Source: Phycisphaerae bacterium
Lineage (GTDB): Bacteria; Planctomycetota; Phycisphaerae; Phycisphaerales; SM1A02
Assembly (NCBI GenBank): GCA_016873275.1
Contig: VGXO01000025.1
Span: 1 to 40,334 of the forward strand
Direction of reading: 5' to 3'
DNA: 40,334 nucleotides
The notes under the pieces: generated by a model
What the model was told of the DNA's origin: nothing
Seen by the model: only the letters and a program-made list of their open reading frames with translations
Database searches by the model: none
Shown: positions 14,565-23,636 of the stretch, piece after piece
How positions within the stretch are numbered: the stretch's first letter is position 1
Layout of the letters: each line of letters starts with the position of its first letter
Program-made: the position numbers and the translations under genes

Positions 14565-15413
14565 ATGGAGTCCACGGTGAAGGAGGCCGCGAGCGAGTCC
14601 TCGGATCAATCGCTCTCGTCGCGCCTCGCCGAGGTGCGCGGGCGCGTCGCCGCCGCCGCCGCCGAGGCGGGTCGCGATCCCCGCGAGATCTGCCTCGTCG
14701 CGGTGACCAAGCACGCCTCGATGGACCAGATCCGCGAGCTCATCGGGCTCGGTCACGTCGACCTCGGCGAGAACCGCGTGCAGCAGCTCATCCAGCGCGC
14801 CGCGCAGGTCGAGGAGTACCTCGGTCGCCGCCGGCAGCTGCCGGAGTCCTCCGGCGCCGCCGCGCATCCCCGCGCGGTGCGCTGGCACATGATCGGCAGG
14901 CTCCAGCGGAACAAGGTCCGCAAGGCGGTGGAGCTCTCGCGGCTCATCCACGGCGTCGACAGCCTCCGCCTCGCCGAGGAGATCCAGGCGGTCGCGGCGC
15001 GTCGCGAGCAGCCGATCGAGATCCTCGTCCAGGTCAACGTCGCGGGCGAGTCGCAGAAGGGGGGCGTCGCCCCCGCCGCGGCGAGGCACCTCGTCGACCA
15101 GATCGACACGATGGTGAACGTCCGACCCCGCGGGCTGATGTGCATGGCGCCCCTCGCCGAGGACGGCTCGACCGACCTCGACGTGGCGCGGCGCACCTTC
15201 ACCCGCTGCCGCGAGCTCTTCGAGGACATCCGTGCGGGCGGCTCCGGCGGCGACCGCTTCGACATCCTCTCGATGGGGATGAGCGGCGACTTCGAGGTCG
15301 CCATCGCCTGCGGGGCGAACCTCGTCCGGGTCGGGTCGTCGATCTTCGGCGACTCGCCGGTCGGCGGCGAGGACGAGGATCCCGCCGACGAGGATGCCGC
15401 CGAGGCATCCTGA
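14565..15413 (+). CDS. yggS: YggS/PLPBP-family pyridoxal-phosphate-binding protein
   Basis: The 282-residue protein has the type III fold landmarks of YggS: the PLP lysine in CLVAVTKHAS, DLGENRVQQL, WHMIGRLQRNKVRKAVEL, VQVNVAGESQKGG, PRGLMCMAPLAEDG and the closing SMGMSGDFEVAIACGANLVRVGSSIFG. These proteins help maintain vitamin B6 and amino-acid homeostasis and have no clear catalytic activity. The acidic C-terminal tail (about 20 residues) is a local extension. The ATG at 14565 is chosen because of the promoter position; the frame is open upstream to 14529 but would start inside the -35. No cell-division or proC neighbours accompany it as in many bacteria. Confidence 0.92.
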   Translation: MESTVKEAASESSDQSLSSRLAEVRGRVAAAAAEAGRDPREICLVAVTKHASMDQIRELIGLGHVDLGENRVQQLIQRAAQVEEYLGRRRQLPESSGAAAHPRAVRWHMIGRLQRNKVRKAVELSRLIHGVDSLRLAEEIQAVAARREQPIEILVQVNVAGESQKGGVAPAAARHLVDQIDTMVNVRPRGLMCMAPLAEDGSTDLDVARRTFTRCRELFEDIRAGGSGGDRFDILSMGMSGDFEVAIACGANLVRVGSSIFGDSPVGGEDEDPADEDAAEAS

Positions 15414-15435
15414 CGCCGTCTCCGACGAGCCGCCG

Positions 15436-15918
15436 CTAGACCGGACGAGGCTGGTTCTCCTCGCGCTCCGACTCGATCCGATCGAAGGCGCGGTGCTGCC
15501 GCGCGATCGGGATCCCGAGGAAGCGGCTCCGGCATCGGTAGCAGGCGAGGTGCGTGCGGGAGAAGGCGAGGACGCCGACGTCGACGACGAGCACCGCCAC
15601 GAGACCGACGAGAACCCGCGGATCGTCGGCGAAGCCGAGGATCGCGAGCACCATGCCGGCGAAGGCGAGGACGATGACGAAGGGCGTGACCGCCGGGACG
15701 GCGCGGTGGCGGAAGAGGTTCGCGCAGCCGCAGACCGGGCAGCGGCGGAGCCGCCCCGCGTCGTCGAGGGCACCATCCCACTCGAGGAAGAGGTCCCGAC
15801 CCTCGCCCGCCTCCTCGACGCGGACCCGCGCGGGACGCTCCGAGGGATCAAGCCTCGCCCGCCCGACGCGGCGCCGGTCGGCAGGATCGCGGGCGTCGAG
15901 ATCCATCAGGCGGCTCAT
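15436..15918 (-). CDS. Zinc-ribbon membrane protein of unknown function
   Basis: The 160-residue product has a charged N-terminal 65 residues. It then has a CPVCGC half zinc ribbon, two adjacent hydrophobic helices (FVIVLAFAGMVLAILGF and VLVGLVAVLVVDVGVLAF), and a second half ribbon, CYRCRSRFLG, followed by a charged tail. The two CxxC pairs probably form one metal site held at the membrane surface. The family is not recognised. The ATG at 15918 overlaps the tmk stop in an ATGA arrangement, so translation is coupled to tmk, but no functional link is obvious. Confidence 0.75.
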   Translation of the reverse strand: MSRLMDLDARDPADRRRVGRARLDPSERPARVRVEEAGEGRDLFLEWDGALDDAGRLRRCPVCGCANLFRHRAVPAVTPFVIVLAFAGMVLAILGFADDPRVLVGLVAVLVVDVGVLAFSRTHLACYRCRSRFLGIPIARQHRAFDRIESEREENQPRPV

Positions 15919-16598
15919 CCGGACCGCCGGGCGGCGACCGGGGCTCGGGGGACCCAACGGGCGCCCGCCGCCGCGAGGGCGGACACCAGCTGCTCGAAGA
16001 CCACCTCGGGAGGCTGGGTCGCGTCGAGCAGGGCGTAGCGGTCCGGCCATCGACGGACTTGGTCGAGGTAGCCCTCGCGGACCCGACGATGGAAGTCGAG
16101 TCCCCGCTGCTCGATCCGGTCGAGGAGGGGCGAGAGGCGGGTCGCGGCGATCCGCTCGTCGACGTCGAGGATCACCGTGAGGTCGGGTCGGATCCCCTCG
16201 GTCGCGACCTCGCCGACCGCGACGATCGACTCCGCGGAGAGCCCGCCCGCCGTTCCTTGATAGGCGAGGGTGGAACTCAGGAACCGGTCGGAGAGGACCG
16301 TGCGACCGGCGGCGAGCGCCGGGCGGATCTTCTCGAGGCAGAGCTGTGCCCGGCTCGCCATGTAGAGGAGCATCTCGCAGCGGAGGTCCATCTCCTCGCA
16401 GGCGGGATCGAGCAGGATCGCCCGGATCCGCTCCCCGATCGCGGTGCCCCCCGGCTCGCGGACCTCGACCGGATCGAGGTGGTGGTCCCGAAGCCACTGC
16501 ACGAGCCGCGCGACCTGGGTCGACTTGCCGCAGCCGTCCGGTCCGTCGAGGACGAGCATGCGACCACGCAGGTTCTCGGTCCAAGGGGTCGTCGGCAC
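15915..16598 (-). CDS. tmk: Thymidylate kinase
   Basis: The 227-residue enzyme has the P-loop LDGPDGCGKSTQ, the EVREPGGTAIGERIR dTMP-binding segment, VLSDRFLSSTLAYQG with the DR motif, LTVILDVDE and a C-terminal helical lid. It phosphorylates dTMP to dTDP. GTG at 16598 (VPTTPWTENLRGRMLVLDGP) is favoured over the internal ATG that would remove the first 14 residues, because a GATAAC box lies 7 nt upstream, matching the leaderless pattern of neighbouring genes; the internal ATG cannot be excluded. It overlaps the zinc-ribbon gene by 4 bp. Confidence 0.92.
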   Translation of the reverse strand: MPTTPWTENLRGRMLVLDGPDGCGKSTQVARLVQWLRDHHLDPVEVREPGGTAIGERIRAILLDPACEEMDLRCEMLLYMASRAQLCLEKIRPALAAGRTVLSDRFLSSTLAYQGTAGGLSAESIVAVGEVATEGIRPDLTVILDVDERIAATRLSPLLDRIEQRGLDFHRRVREGYLDQVRRWPDRYALLDATQPPEVVFEQLVSALAAAGARWVPRAPVAARRSG

Positions 16599-16855
16599 GG
16601 GCGGGGTTATCGCCGCCTGCCCTCGCCTCCGCAACCGACCGAGGCGTGATTCCCGGACCGAGGTCGAGTCGGGGCGGTCCGGCGTCGGAAGTTCTCCGCC
16701 CCTGCCCGCAAATGCCGCAGAGATCCCCCCCGGCGCGCCGATGACGCTCGATAACGCGGTTGGACCGACCGGCGGGAGGCTCGTGCGCCCGCCCGATCCG
16801 ACGCGTTCGTCGTGCCGCGGGGTCCTGCCCGCGGTCGAAGACAGGAGAGTCCCGC
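16599..16855. promoter_or_regulatory. Divergent regulatory region between tmk and the porin gene
   Basis: A GATAAC hexamer on the minus strand (16611-16606) lies 7 nt before the tmk GTG. A second GATAAC on the plus strand (16750-16755) is the best -10 candidate for the porin and would give a leader of about 95 nt carrying the GGAG site at 16844. Neither has a good -35. Confidence 0.35.
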
Positions 16856-18538
16856 ATGACCGCGTCTCGTCCCTCCTCGTTCCGCTCCCTCGGGGTGCTC
16901 GTCGCCGCCGCGATCGCGGCGCCGGCGGCGTCGAACGACGACTCGATGACCCTCGCCGAGATGGCGAAGCGGCTCCGCGAGCTCGAGAACGCCAACCAGT
17001 CGCTCACCCAGGAGGTCCGCGACCTGAAGGCCGCCGACGGCGACGAGTGGCTCACCGAGGAGCGCGCCTCGCAGATCCGCGGCATCGTCACCGACGTCCT
17101 CGCCGACGCGGAGACGCGGACGAGCTTCCAGTCGACCGGCGTCACCGCGGGCTACAACAACGGCTTCTTCATCGCGAGCCCCGACGGCGGCTTCAGCCTC
17201 AAGGTGCAGGGGCTCATGCAGACCCGCTTCACCTGGAGCCACTTCGGGTCGAACCCCACGAGCCTTCGGTTCCCGAACTCGCCCGACCTCGAGCAGGACC
17301 GCTGGGGCTGGGAGATCCCCAACGCCGAGCTCACCTTCAGCGGCAAGATGTTCGACTCGAGCCTGGAGTTCATGCTCCGCGGGAACTTCTCGAACGACAA
17401 CAGCAACTACGTGATCGGGCAGGGCATGGGCGGTCGGGGCGGGGCGGCGCTCGCGAACCCCGGCACCATGGCGGTCCAGAACACCGCGATCGGCGAGTCC
17501 GGCAGCGGCACCTTCCGCATGATGGACGCCTGGATGCGGGCGAACCTGAGCCAGGACTGGGCGATCCGGTTCGGTCAGTTCCGCCTGCCCTTCGACCGAG
17601 AGTTCCTCGTCTACGAGGCGTACCTCCTCGCGTGCTCCCGCTCGGTCATCTCGAGCCACCTCGGTCTCGGCTACTCGCAGGGACTCGAGCTCGAGTACTA
17701 CGGCGACAGTCTTCGGTGGAAGCTCGCCTACTCCGACGGCGGCGAGGACAACCTCGCCGGCGACTATCTGGAGCTCGTCGGCACGGATCCCTCGGGATCG
17801 CCCTGGTACTACACGCAGGCGAGCTGGGCGATCACCAGCCGGCTCGAGGTCAAGATCGACGGGCTCTGGGAGGAGTTCCGCGAGATGACCAGCCCCCGCG
17901 GCGACGAGTTCGGCGTGCTGCTCGGCGCGGCGGTCCACTACCAGCAGGGTCAGCCCTACTACTCGCAGGGACTCGAGGGCGCCGTCAACGGCACCACCCT
18001 CGTCAACTCGAGCGGCGTCGGCGGCTACAACGACTGGTTCAACCTGACCGCGGACGCGACCTTCAACTTCGGAGGCGCCAGCATCTTCGGATCGTTCTAC
18101 TGGTCGAACGTCTCCTCGGGCGCCGCCACGCCCAACACGATGACCCCGCAGGGCTTCAACTCGCTCTCGAGCTACTACGCCAGCTCGATCAACATCTACG
18201 GCTTCCTCGTCCAGGGCTCGATCTACGTCTCCGACGAGTGGGAGCTCTTCGCCCAGTACGAGTACGGCTCGAGCAGCGGACCCTTCAACCTCCCGAACCA
18301 GGCCGCGACCGGAGCCGGCAGCTTCGCCCCCGCCAACTACAACCTGCCCGGCGACCTGAGCCTGGTGACCTTCGGCGCGAACTACTACCTCAAGGGTCAG
18401 AACGCCAAGTGGACCACCGACTTCGGGTGGGCGCTGAACCCGGTCTCCTACTTCTGGGCGGATCCGGCGTACGGATTGCGGGCGACCACCAGCTCGAACC
18501 AGTTCGTGCTGCGGACGCAGTTCCAGTTGTTCTTCTGA
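16856..18538 (+). CDS. Outer-membrane porin with N-terminal coiled coil
   Basis: The 560-residue protein has a signal peptide (LGVLVAAAIAAPAASN) followed by a coiled-coil segment (MAKRLRELENANQSLTQEV, about residues 39-57). A long barrel domain then shows alternating aromatic/polar strands such as GFSLKVQGLMQTRFTW, WAIRFGQFRLPFDREF and NQFVLRTQFQLFF. The terminal phenylalanine is the signal for outer-membrane assembly. The layout (signal, short coiled coil, then a barrel starting GYNNGFFIASPDGGFSLKVQG) resembles the phosphate-selective OprO/OprP-like porins of planctomycetes; selectivity is not inferred. GGAG lies 8 nt before the ATG. The gene is followed by an intrinsic-type terminator and appears monocistronic. 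Confidence 0.88.
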   Translation: MTASRPSSFRSLGVLVAAAIAAPAASNDDSMTLAEMAKRLRELENANQSLTQEVRDLKAADGDEWLTEERASQIRGIVTDVLADAETRTSFQSTGVTAGYNNGFFIASPDGGFSLKVQGLMQTRFTWSHFGSNPTSLRFPNSPDLEQDRWGWEIPNAELTFSGKMFDSSLEFMLRGNFSNDNSNYVIGQGMGGRGGAALANPGTMAVQNTAIGESGSGTFRMMDAWMRANLSQDWAIRFGQFRLPFDREFLVYEAYLLACSRSVISSHLGLGYSQGLELEYYGDSLRWKLAYSDGGEDNLAGDYLELVGTDPSGSPWYYTQASWAITSRLEVKIDGLWEEFREMTSPRGDEFGVLLGAAVHYQQGQPYYSQGLEGAVNGTTLVNSSGVGGYNDWFNLTADATFNFGGASIFGSFYWSNVSSGAATPNTMTPQGFNSLSSYYASSINIYGFLVQGSIYVSDEWELFAQYEYGSSSGPFNLPNQAATGAGSFAPANYNLPGDLSLVTFGANYYLKGQNAKWTTDFGWALNPVSYFWADPAYGLRATTSSNQFVLRTQFQLFF

Positions 18539-18577
18539 TTCCCCGACCTGCCCGCCCGACCACGGGCTTCGTTCGAC

Positions 18578-18614
18578 GTCGCCGATCCCTCGCCGGGTCG
18601 GCGACGCCGCTTTT
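18578..18614 (+). terminator. Intrinsic-type terminator after the porin gene
   Basis: An 11-bp stem with one T-G wobble (18578-18588 with 18595-18605) and a 6-nt loop is followed by GCCGC and a run of four T (18611-18614). The run is short and offset, so efficiency may be moderate. Confidence 0.6.
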
Positions 18615-18643
18615 GCCGCCGCGATCGGAGGGTGACCGGCCCG

Positions 18644-18649
18644 TAGAAT
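18644..18649 (+). promoter_or_regulatory. -10-like box for the purL operon
   Basis: TAGAAT matches TATAAT at five of six positions and ends 9 nt before the purL ATG, consistent with a leaderless mRNA. No good -35 was found. Confidence 0.5.
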
Positions 18650-18658
18650 CCCGCCCCC

Positions 18659-21600
18659 ATGACCCCGGCAGGCGCGACCGCGAGGAGGACCGGCGAGGAG
18701 GCGACGTCGTCGCGCCGACGCGTCCTCCGCATCGAGGTCCGCCCGCGGCTCGGCGCCGGGGAGCATGACCCCCGCGCTGCGCGGGTGCTTCGAGAGATCC
18801 GCGACCTCGCCCTCGCCCGCTCCCTGCGGGCGGTCAGGCGGACCGCGGTCTACCTGATCGAGGCGGACCGCGACGAGGTCCCTGACGCCGCCGCGGCGAG
18901 GATCGCCACGAGTCTCCTCGCCGATCCGGTCTCGGAGTCGGCGTCGTTCGCGACCGCGGGCGCCTCCGCCGACGAGGCGGGCGTCGTCGAGGTGCATCCC
19001 CTCCCGGGCGTCACCGATCCCGCCGCGGAGAGCGTGCGGACGGCGATCGCCGCGATGCTCGGGCTTCCCGAGGATCACCGCGTCGAGGTCTCGACCGGAA
19101 CCCGCTGGGAGCTCGAGGGCGCCTCGCCCGAGGAGGCGAGGCGGATCGCCGAGCGCCTGCTCGCGAACACCGTCGTCCACGCGGTTCATGGCGGGGCGTT
19201 CCATCCGGAGCGATTCCCCGCCGGACGCTCGCGCGAGGCGACCTCGCGGGAGGTGCCGCTCCGCGGGCTCGACGACGCGGCGCTCGCGAGGCTCTCGCGG
19301 GAGGGACATCTCTTCCTCTCGCTCGAGGAGATGCGGGCGGTGCAGGCGCACTACCGCGCGCTCGACCGCGAGCCGAAGGCGATCGAGCTCGAGACGCTCG
19401 CCCAGACCTGGAGCGAGCACTGCGTCCACAAGACGCTGAAGTCCACCGTGCGGCTCCGCGAGTCTCCCGGCGGCTTCCCCTCGATCCGTGCCCTCGCGTC
19501 GCGGGGGCGGCCCGGGCACCGCGTCGAGCCTGACGGCACGGTCGTCATCGAGAACCTCCTGAAGAGCACCGTTGCCGCCGCGACCCGCGAGCTCATCGCG
19601 GGCGGGATCGATTGGTGCCTCTCGGTCTTCGTCGACAACTCGGGCGTCGTCGCCTTCGACGAGGAGCACGCGGTGTGCTTCAAGGTCGAGACGCACAACC
19701 ATCCCTCCGCGATCGAGCCCTACGGCGGAAGCGCGACCGGGATCGGCGGCTGCATCCGCGACGTGATCGGCACCGGGCTCGCCGCGAGGCCGATCGCCGC
19801 GACCGACGTCTTCTGCGTCGCGCCGCCCGACCTCGAGGAGGTTCCCGCGGGGTGCCTGCCGCCGCGGCGGGTCCTCTCCGAGGTCGTCGCGGGCGTGCGC
19901 GACTACGGGAACCGCATGGGGATCCCGACGCTGAGCGGCGCGGTGTGGTTCGACCCGCGGCACGTGGGGAACCCGCTCGTCTTCTGCGGCGTGGTCGGAC
20001 TGCTCCCGCGCCACCTCGTGCGCGGCGCCGCGGCGGCGGGCGACCGCATCATCGCCCTCGGCGGCCGCACGGGTCGCGACGGCATCCACGGCGCGACCTT
20101 CTCGAGCGCCGAGCTCACCGACTCGCACGCCGACGAGTTCGCCCACGCGGTGCAGATCGGGCATGCGGTCGTCGAGAAGAAGATGCTCGACGCGGTGCTC
20201 GCCGCCCGCGACGCGGAGGGCGGACCGCTCTTCCGGGCGATCACCGACTGCGGCGCCGGAGGCTTCTCGAGCGCCGTCGGCGAGATGGGATCATCCCTCG
20301 GCGCCGAGGTCGACCTCGACCGCGCGCCCCTCAAGTACGCCGGGCTCGACCCGACCGAGGTGTGGATCTCCGAGGCGCAGGAGCGAATGGTGCTCGCGGT
20401 GCCGCCCGCGAACCTCGACCGGCTCGCCGCGGTCTGCGCGGATCACGAGGTCGAGTGGGCGGACCTCGGTCGATTCGGCACGCCGTCGCGCGACCTCGTG
20501 CTGCGCTGGCGCGGCGAGGAGGTCGGTCGGCTCTCGATGGACTTCCTGCACGGCGGCGTGCCGATGCCGGTGCGCGAGGCGACCTGGTCGCCCGCGCCCG
20601 CGGCGCCCGCCTCGCGGGCGCCCGCCGCGGGCGAGGACCCCGCCTCGATCCTCGAGGTGCTCGGGCGTCTCCTGGCGCACCCGAACCTCGCGAGCAAGTC
20701 CTGGATCATCCGGCAGTACGACCATGAGGTGCAGGGTCGCACCGTCGTGAAGCCCCTCGTCGGCGTCGGCGCGGGCGGACCCTCCGACGCGTCGGTGATC
20801 GAGCCGGTGCCCGGTCGTGGTCGCGGGCTCGCGATCGCCTGCGGGCTCGCGACCGGATGGGAGCGCGATCCCTACCTCATGGGCCTCGCCGCGATCGACG
20901 AGTGCGTGCGGAACCTCGTCTGCGTCGGCGCGGATCCGGACCGCATCGCGATCCTCGACAACTTCTGCTGGCCCGGCTGCGGCGACGCGCCGAGCATGGG
21001 CGCCCTCGTCCGCGCCGCGGAGGCGTGCTACGACGGCGCGATCGCCTACCGCGCGCCCTTCATCTCCGGCAAGGACTCGCTCAACAACCAGTTCTCGACC
21101 GAGGACGGCCGCACCATCCGCATCCCGCCGACGCTGCTCATCTCCGGCTTCGCCCCGGTCCCCGAGATCGCCCTCGCGGTCACGATGGACGCGAAGTCGG
21201 CGGGGAGCGCGATCCTCCTCGTCGGCGCGACCGGCGCCGCGACCGGCGGCAGCCATCTTCGCCTCGTCGCCGGAGGCGCCGCGGTCGAGGCGACCGATCC
21301 ATCGCTGCCGGCGGTCGACCTCGCGATGGGACCTCGCGTCGCGCAGGCGGTGCATCGGCTGATCGCGGCGGGGCTCGTCCGCTCGGCGCACGACGCGAGC
21401 GAGGGCGGGCTCCTCGCCGCCGCGGCGGAGATGGCGTTCTCGGGCGGGCTCGGCGCGACGATCGAGCTCGACCGCGTCGGCAGGGACCTTCCGCCGCTTG
21501 CCGCCGCGTTCGCCGAGACGCCGAGCCGCTACCTGCTCGAGGTCGATCCCTCGCGGCTCGACGAGGCGGGCAAGCTCCTCGGCGACCTGCCGCACGCGGT

Positions 21601-21715
21601 GATCGGGTCCTTCGACGCGGGGACCGACCTCGTCCTCCGCTCGCGTGGCGGCGAGGCGCGGGTCGCGACTTCCCGACTCCGCGAGGCGTGGGACCGCGGG
21701 GCACGGATCGACTGA
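18659..21715 (+). CDS. purL: Phosphoribosylformylglycinamidine synthase PurL fused to two PurS-like modules
   Basis: The 1018-residue protein has a PurL synthetase body from about residue 215: LETLAQTWSEHCVHKT, KVETHNHPSAIEPYGGSATG, DCGAGGFSSAVGEMG, and a second half with GLATGWERDPYLMG, ISGKDSLNNQFS and SAHDASEGGLLAAAAEMA. It makes FGAM from FGAR, ATP and glutamine-derived ammonia in purine synthesis. Before it lie two PurS-like units (about residues 20-100 and 108-185), the second with VHPLPGVTDPAAESVRTAIA and a LLANTVVHAVHGG end. Stand-alone PurL is about 740 residues, so PurS appears fused and duplicated, while the glutaminase PurQ is separate. ATG at 18659 follows a TAGAAT box by 9 nt. 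The stop overlaps purQ (TGATG). Confidence 0.95.
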   Translation: MTPAGATARRTGEEATSSRRRVLRIEVRPRLGAGEHDPRAARVLREIRDLALARSLRAVRRTAVYLIEADRDEVPDAAAARIATSLLADPVSESASFATAGASADEAGVVEVHPLPGVTDPAAESVRTAIAAMLGLPEDHRVEVSTGTRWELEGASPEEARRIAERLLANTVVHAVHGGAFHPERFPAGRSREATSREVPLRGLDDAALARLSREGHLFLSLEEMRAVQAHYRALDREPKAIELETLAQTWSEHCVHKTLKSTVRLRESPGGFPSIRALASRGRPGHRVEPDGTVVIENLLKSTVAAATRELIAGGIDWCLSVFVDNSGVVAFDEEHAVCFKVETHNHPSAIEPYGGSATGIGGCIRDVIGTGLAARPIAATDVFCVAPPDLEEVPAGCLPPRRVLSEVVAGVRDYGNRMGIPTLSGAVWFDPRHVGNPLVFCGVVGLLPRHLVRGAAAAGDRIIALGGRTGRDGIHGATFSSAELTDSHADEFAHAVQIGHAVVEKKMLDAVLAARDAEGGPLFRAITDCGAGGFSSAVGEMGSSLGAEVDLDRAPLKYAGLDPTEVWISEAQERMVLAVPPANLDRLAAVCADHEVEWADLGRFGTPSRDLVLRWRGEEVGRLSMDFLHGGVPMPVREATWSPAPAAPASRAPAAGEDPASILEVLGRLLAHPNLASKSWIIRQYDHEVQGRTVVKPLVGVGAGGPSDASVIEPVPGRGRGLAIACGLATGWERDPYLMGLAAIDECVRNLVCVGADPDRIAILDNFCWPGCGDAPSMGALVRAAEACYDGAIAYRAPFISGKDSLNNQFSTEDGRTIRIPPTLLISGFAPVPEIALAVTMDAKSAGSAILLVGATGAATGGSHLRLVAGGAAVEATDPSLPAVDLAMGPRVAQAVHRLIAAGLVRSAHDASEGGLLAAAAEMAFSGGLGATIELDRVGRDLPPLAAAFAETPSRYLLEVDPSRLDEAGKLLGDLPHAVIGSFDAGTDLVLRSRGGEARVATSRLREAWDRGARID

Positions 21716-22515
21716 TGCTCCGCGCCCTCGTCATCACCGCGCCCGGCACGAACTGCGACGGCGAGCTTGCCGAGGGCTTCGCGCTCGCGGGGGCATCGCC
21801 TGAGCTCGTGACGCTCCGCCGCCTGCGGGCGAGCCCGGCGATCATCGACCGCTTCGACCTGATCGGTCTTCCGGGCGGCTTCTCCTACGGCGACGACATC
21901 GCGGCAGGTCGCGTGATGGCGGCGCTGATGCGGAAGGACCTCTACCGCCCGCTCGTCGAGGCGGTGCGCCGCGGCGTGCCGATCCTCGCGCCCTGCAACG
22001 GCTTCCAGATCGCCGTGCAGGCGGGGCTGCTTCCCGGTCCGCCGCCGGGCGAGGAGTGGCCGGACGAGCCGGCGCCGCCCTCGATCGCGCTCTCGCCGAA
22101 CGAGTCGGCGCGGTTCGAGGATCGCTGGACGGGCGTCGAGTACCCCGCGTCGCGCTGCGTCTGGACGAGCCGGCTCGACCGGGCGTCGTCGAGGGAGGTC
22201 GCGCTCCTTCCCTCCGCGCACGGCGAGGGACGACTGCGGGCGGATCCGGCGCTGGTCGCCGCGCTCGAGGCGAACGGGCAGGTCGTGGTGCGCTACGCCG
22301 AGGGGGAGAACTTCAACGGCTCGCTCCGCCGCATCGCGGGGATCTGCGACGCGAGCGGGCTCGTGTTCGGGCTGATGCCGCATCCGGAGCGCTACCTCCG
22401 CTGGTCGCGGCATCCCCGCTGGACCCGGCTGCCGGAGTCGGCTCGCCGCGGCGATCCGCCGGGACTCGCGATCTTCCGCGGCGCCGTCTCGCACCGGCTC
22501 GAGCCGGCGCGCTAG
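21715..22515 (+). CDS. purQ: Phosphoribosylformylglycinamidine synthase glutaminase subunit PurQ
   Basis: The 266-residue class I glutamine amidotransferase begins ALVITAPGTNCDGE and shows GLPGGFSYGDDI, the nucleophile in LAPCNGFQIAVQAG, and the His-Glu pair in GLMPHPERYL. It supplies ammonia to PurL. Its ATG overlaps the purL stop by one base, so the subunits are translationally coupled. An insertion around residues 105-125 (GPPPGEEWPDEPAPPS) is proline-rich. No separate purS is present, which fits the PurS-like modules fused to PurL. Confidence 0.95.
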   Translation: MLRALVITAPGTNCDGELAEGFALAGASPELVTLRRLRASPAIIDRFDLIGLPGGFSYGDDIAAGRVMAALMRKDLYRPLVEAVRRGVPILAPCNGFQIAVQAGLLPGPPPGEEWPDEPAPPSIALSPNESARFEDRWTGVEYPASRCVWTSRLDRASSREVALLPSAHGEGRLRADPALVAALEANGQVVVRYAEGENFNGSLRRIAGICDASGLVFGLMPHPERYLRWSRHPRWTRLPESARRGDPPGLAIFRGAVSHRLEPAR

Positions 22516-22548
22516 CGCCATCCCGTCGCCCCAGGAGCTCCACCCGGC

Positions 22549-23580
22549 ATGTCGTCGAAGTCCCTCCGCTGCGCGGTCCTCGGCGTGGGTCGCATGGGTC
22601 GCCACCACGCGCGGGTCATGAGCCGGCAGGAGGACGTCGAGTTCCTCGGCGTCCTCGACCGCGACCAGGCGCGGGTCACGCAGGCGGTCGAGCAGCACGG
22701 CGGTCGGGCGTTCTCCTCGCTGGAGGACCTCCTCGCCGCGGCGCCGGACTGCGCGGTCGTCGCGACGCCGACGGTGACGCATCCCGAGCTCGTCGTCGCG
22801 CTCCTCGAGCGCGGCGTCTCCTGCCTCGTCGAGAAGCCGCTCGCCGCGGACATCGCCCAGTCACGCCGCATCGCCGATGCCGCGAGGCGGAGCGGCGCGG
22901 CGCTGCAGGTCGGGCACGTCGTCCGCTACGACCCCGTGATGCGGGCGATCCGCGGGATCGAGGGGCTGCGACCGCTCTTCATCCAGGTCGAGCGGGTCAG
23001 CCCGATGACCTTCCGCTCCGTCGACGTCGGCGTCGTCCTCGACATGATGATCCACGACCTCGACCTGCTCATGATGCTCGTGGGTCACGAGCCGGAGGAG
23101 ATCGCCGCGAACGCGGTGTGCGTGGTCGGCGAGGCGGAGGACGTGTGCAACGCCCGCCTGACCTTCCCGCCCGGACCCGGCGGCGTCCGCTGCGTGGCGA
23201 ACGTCACCGCGAGCCGCCTCGCGATGAAGACCGAGCGGAAGATGCGGATCATCAGCGAGGAGCACTACGTCTCCGCCGACTTCGGTGCCCGCACCGGCAC
23301 GGTCGTCCGCAAGACCGCCAACCGCGCGCAGCTCGAGGAGGTGCGGGCGCGGCTCCGCGGCGGCGAGGACCTCTCCAGCCTCAACTACCTCGAGCTCGTG
23401 AAGGTCGATCCGCTGCAGGTCGGCTCCGACGATCCCCTCACGCTGCAGGCGCGGGACTTCCTCGACGCGGTCCGGACCGGACGCCGCCCGGAGGTCGACG
23501 CCGAGGCGGGGCTCGCCGCGGTCCGCACCGCGGAGCGGATCGTCGAGGTCGCCCGCCGGGCGGGCGCCCGGATGGTCTGA
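22549..23580 (+). CDS. Gfo/Idh/MocA-family oxidoreductase
   Basis: The 343-residue protein has an N-terminal NAD(P)-binding fold with VLGVGRMGRHHARVM, ATPTVTHPELV and the family EKP motif in CLVEKPLAADIAQSRR. The alpha/beta substrate domain that follows contains SPMTFRSVDVGVVLDMMIHDLDLLMML. This last block (a DVGVVxDxMIHDxD pattern) recalls relatives acting on UDP-GlcNAc-type sugars next to lipid A genes; that is inference from memory, and no lpx gene is adjacent here. GGAG lies 11 nt upstream of the ATG. It follows purQ by 33 bp and is likely in the same transcript. The true substrate is unknown. Confidence 0.88.
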   Translation: MSSKSLRCAVLGVGRMGRHHARVMSRQEDVEFLGVLDRDQARVTQAVEQHGGRAFSSLEDLLAAAPDCAVVATPTVTHPELVVALLERGVSCLVEKPLAADIAQSRRIADAARRSGAALQVGHVVRYDPVMRAIRGIEGLRPLFIQVERVSPMTFRSVDVGVVLDMMIHDLDLLMMLVGHEPEEIAANAVCVVGEAEDVCNARLTFPPGPGGVRCVANVTASRLAMKTERKMRIISEEHYVSADFGARTGTVVRKTANRAQLEEVRARLRGGEDLSSLNYLELVKVDPLQVGSDDPLTLQARDFLDAVRTGRRPEVDAEAGLAAVRTAERIVEVARRAGARMV

Positions 23581-23636
23581 TCGAATCCCGGCAGGGCGGC
23601 GGACGAAACTGCCGCCTCGCGACTGGAGGACCCCCG

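Noticed and set aside
16607-20164. A 1185-codon open frame on the minus strand across the porin and the start of purL.
   Set aside because: It is antisense to two well-supported genes, has Arg/Glu/Val-rich non-protein composition and no domain; it reflects GC-biased third positions.
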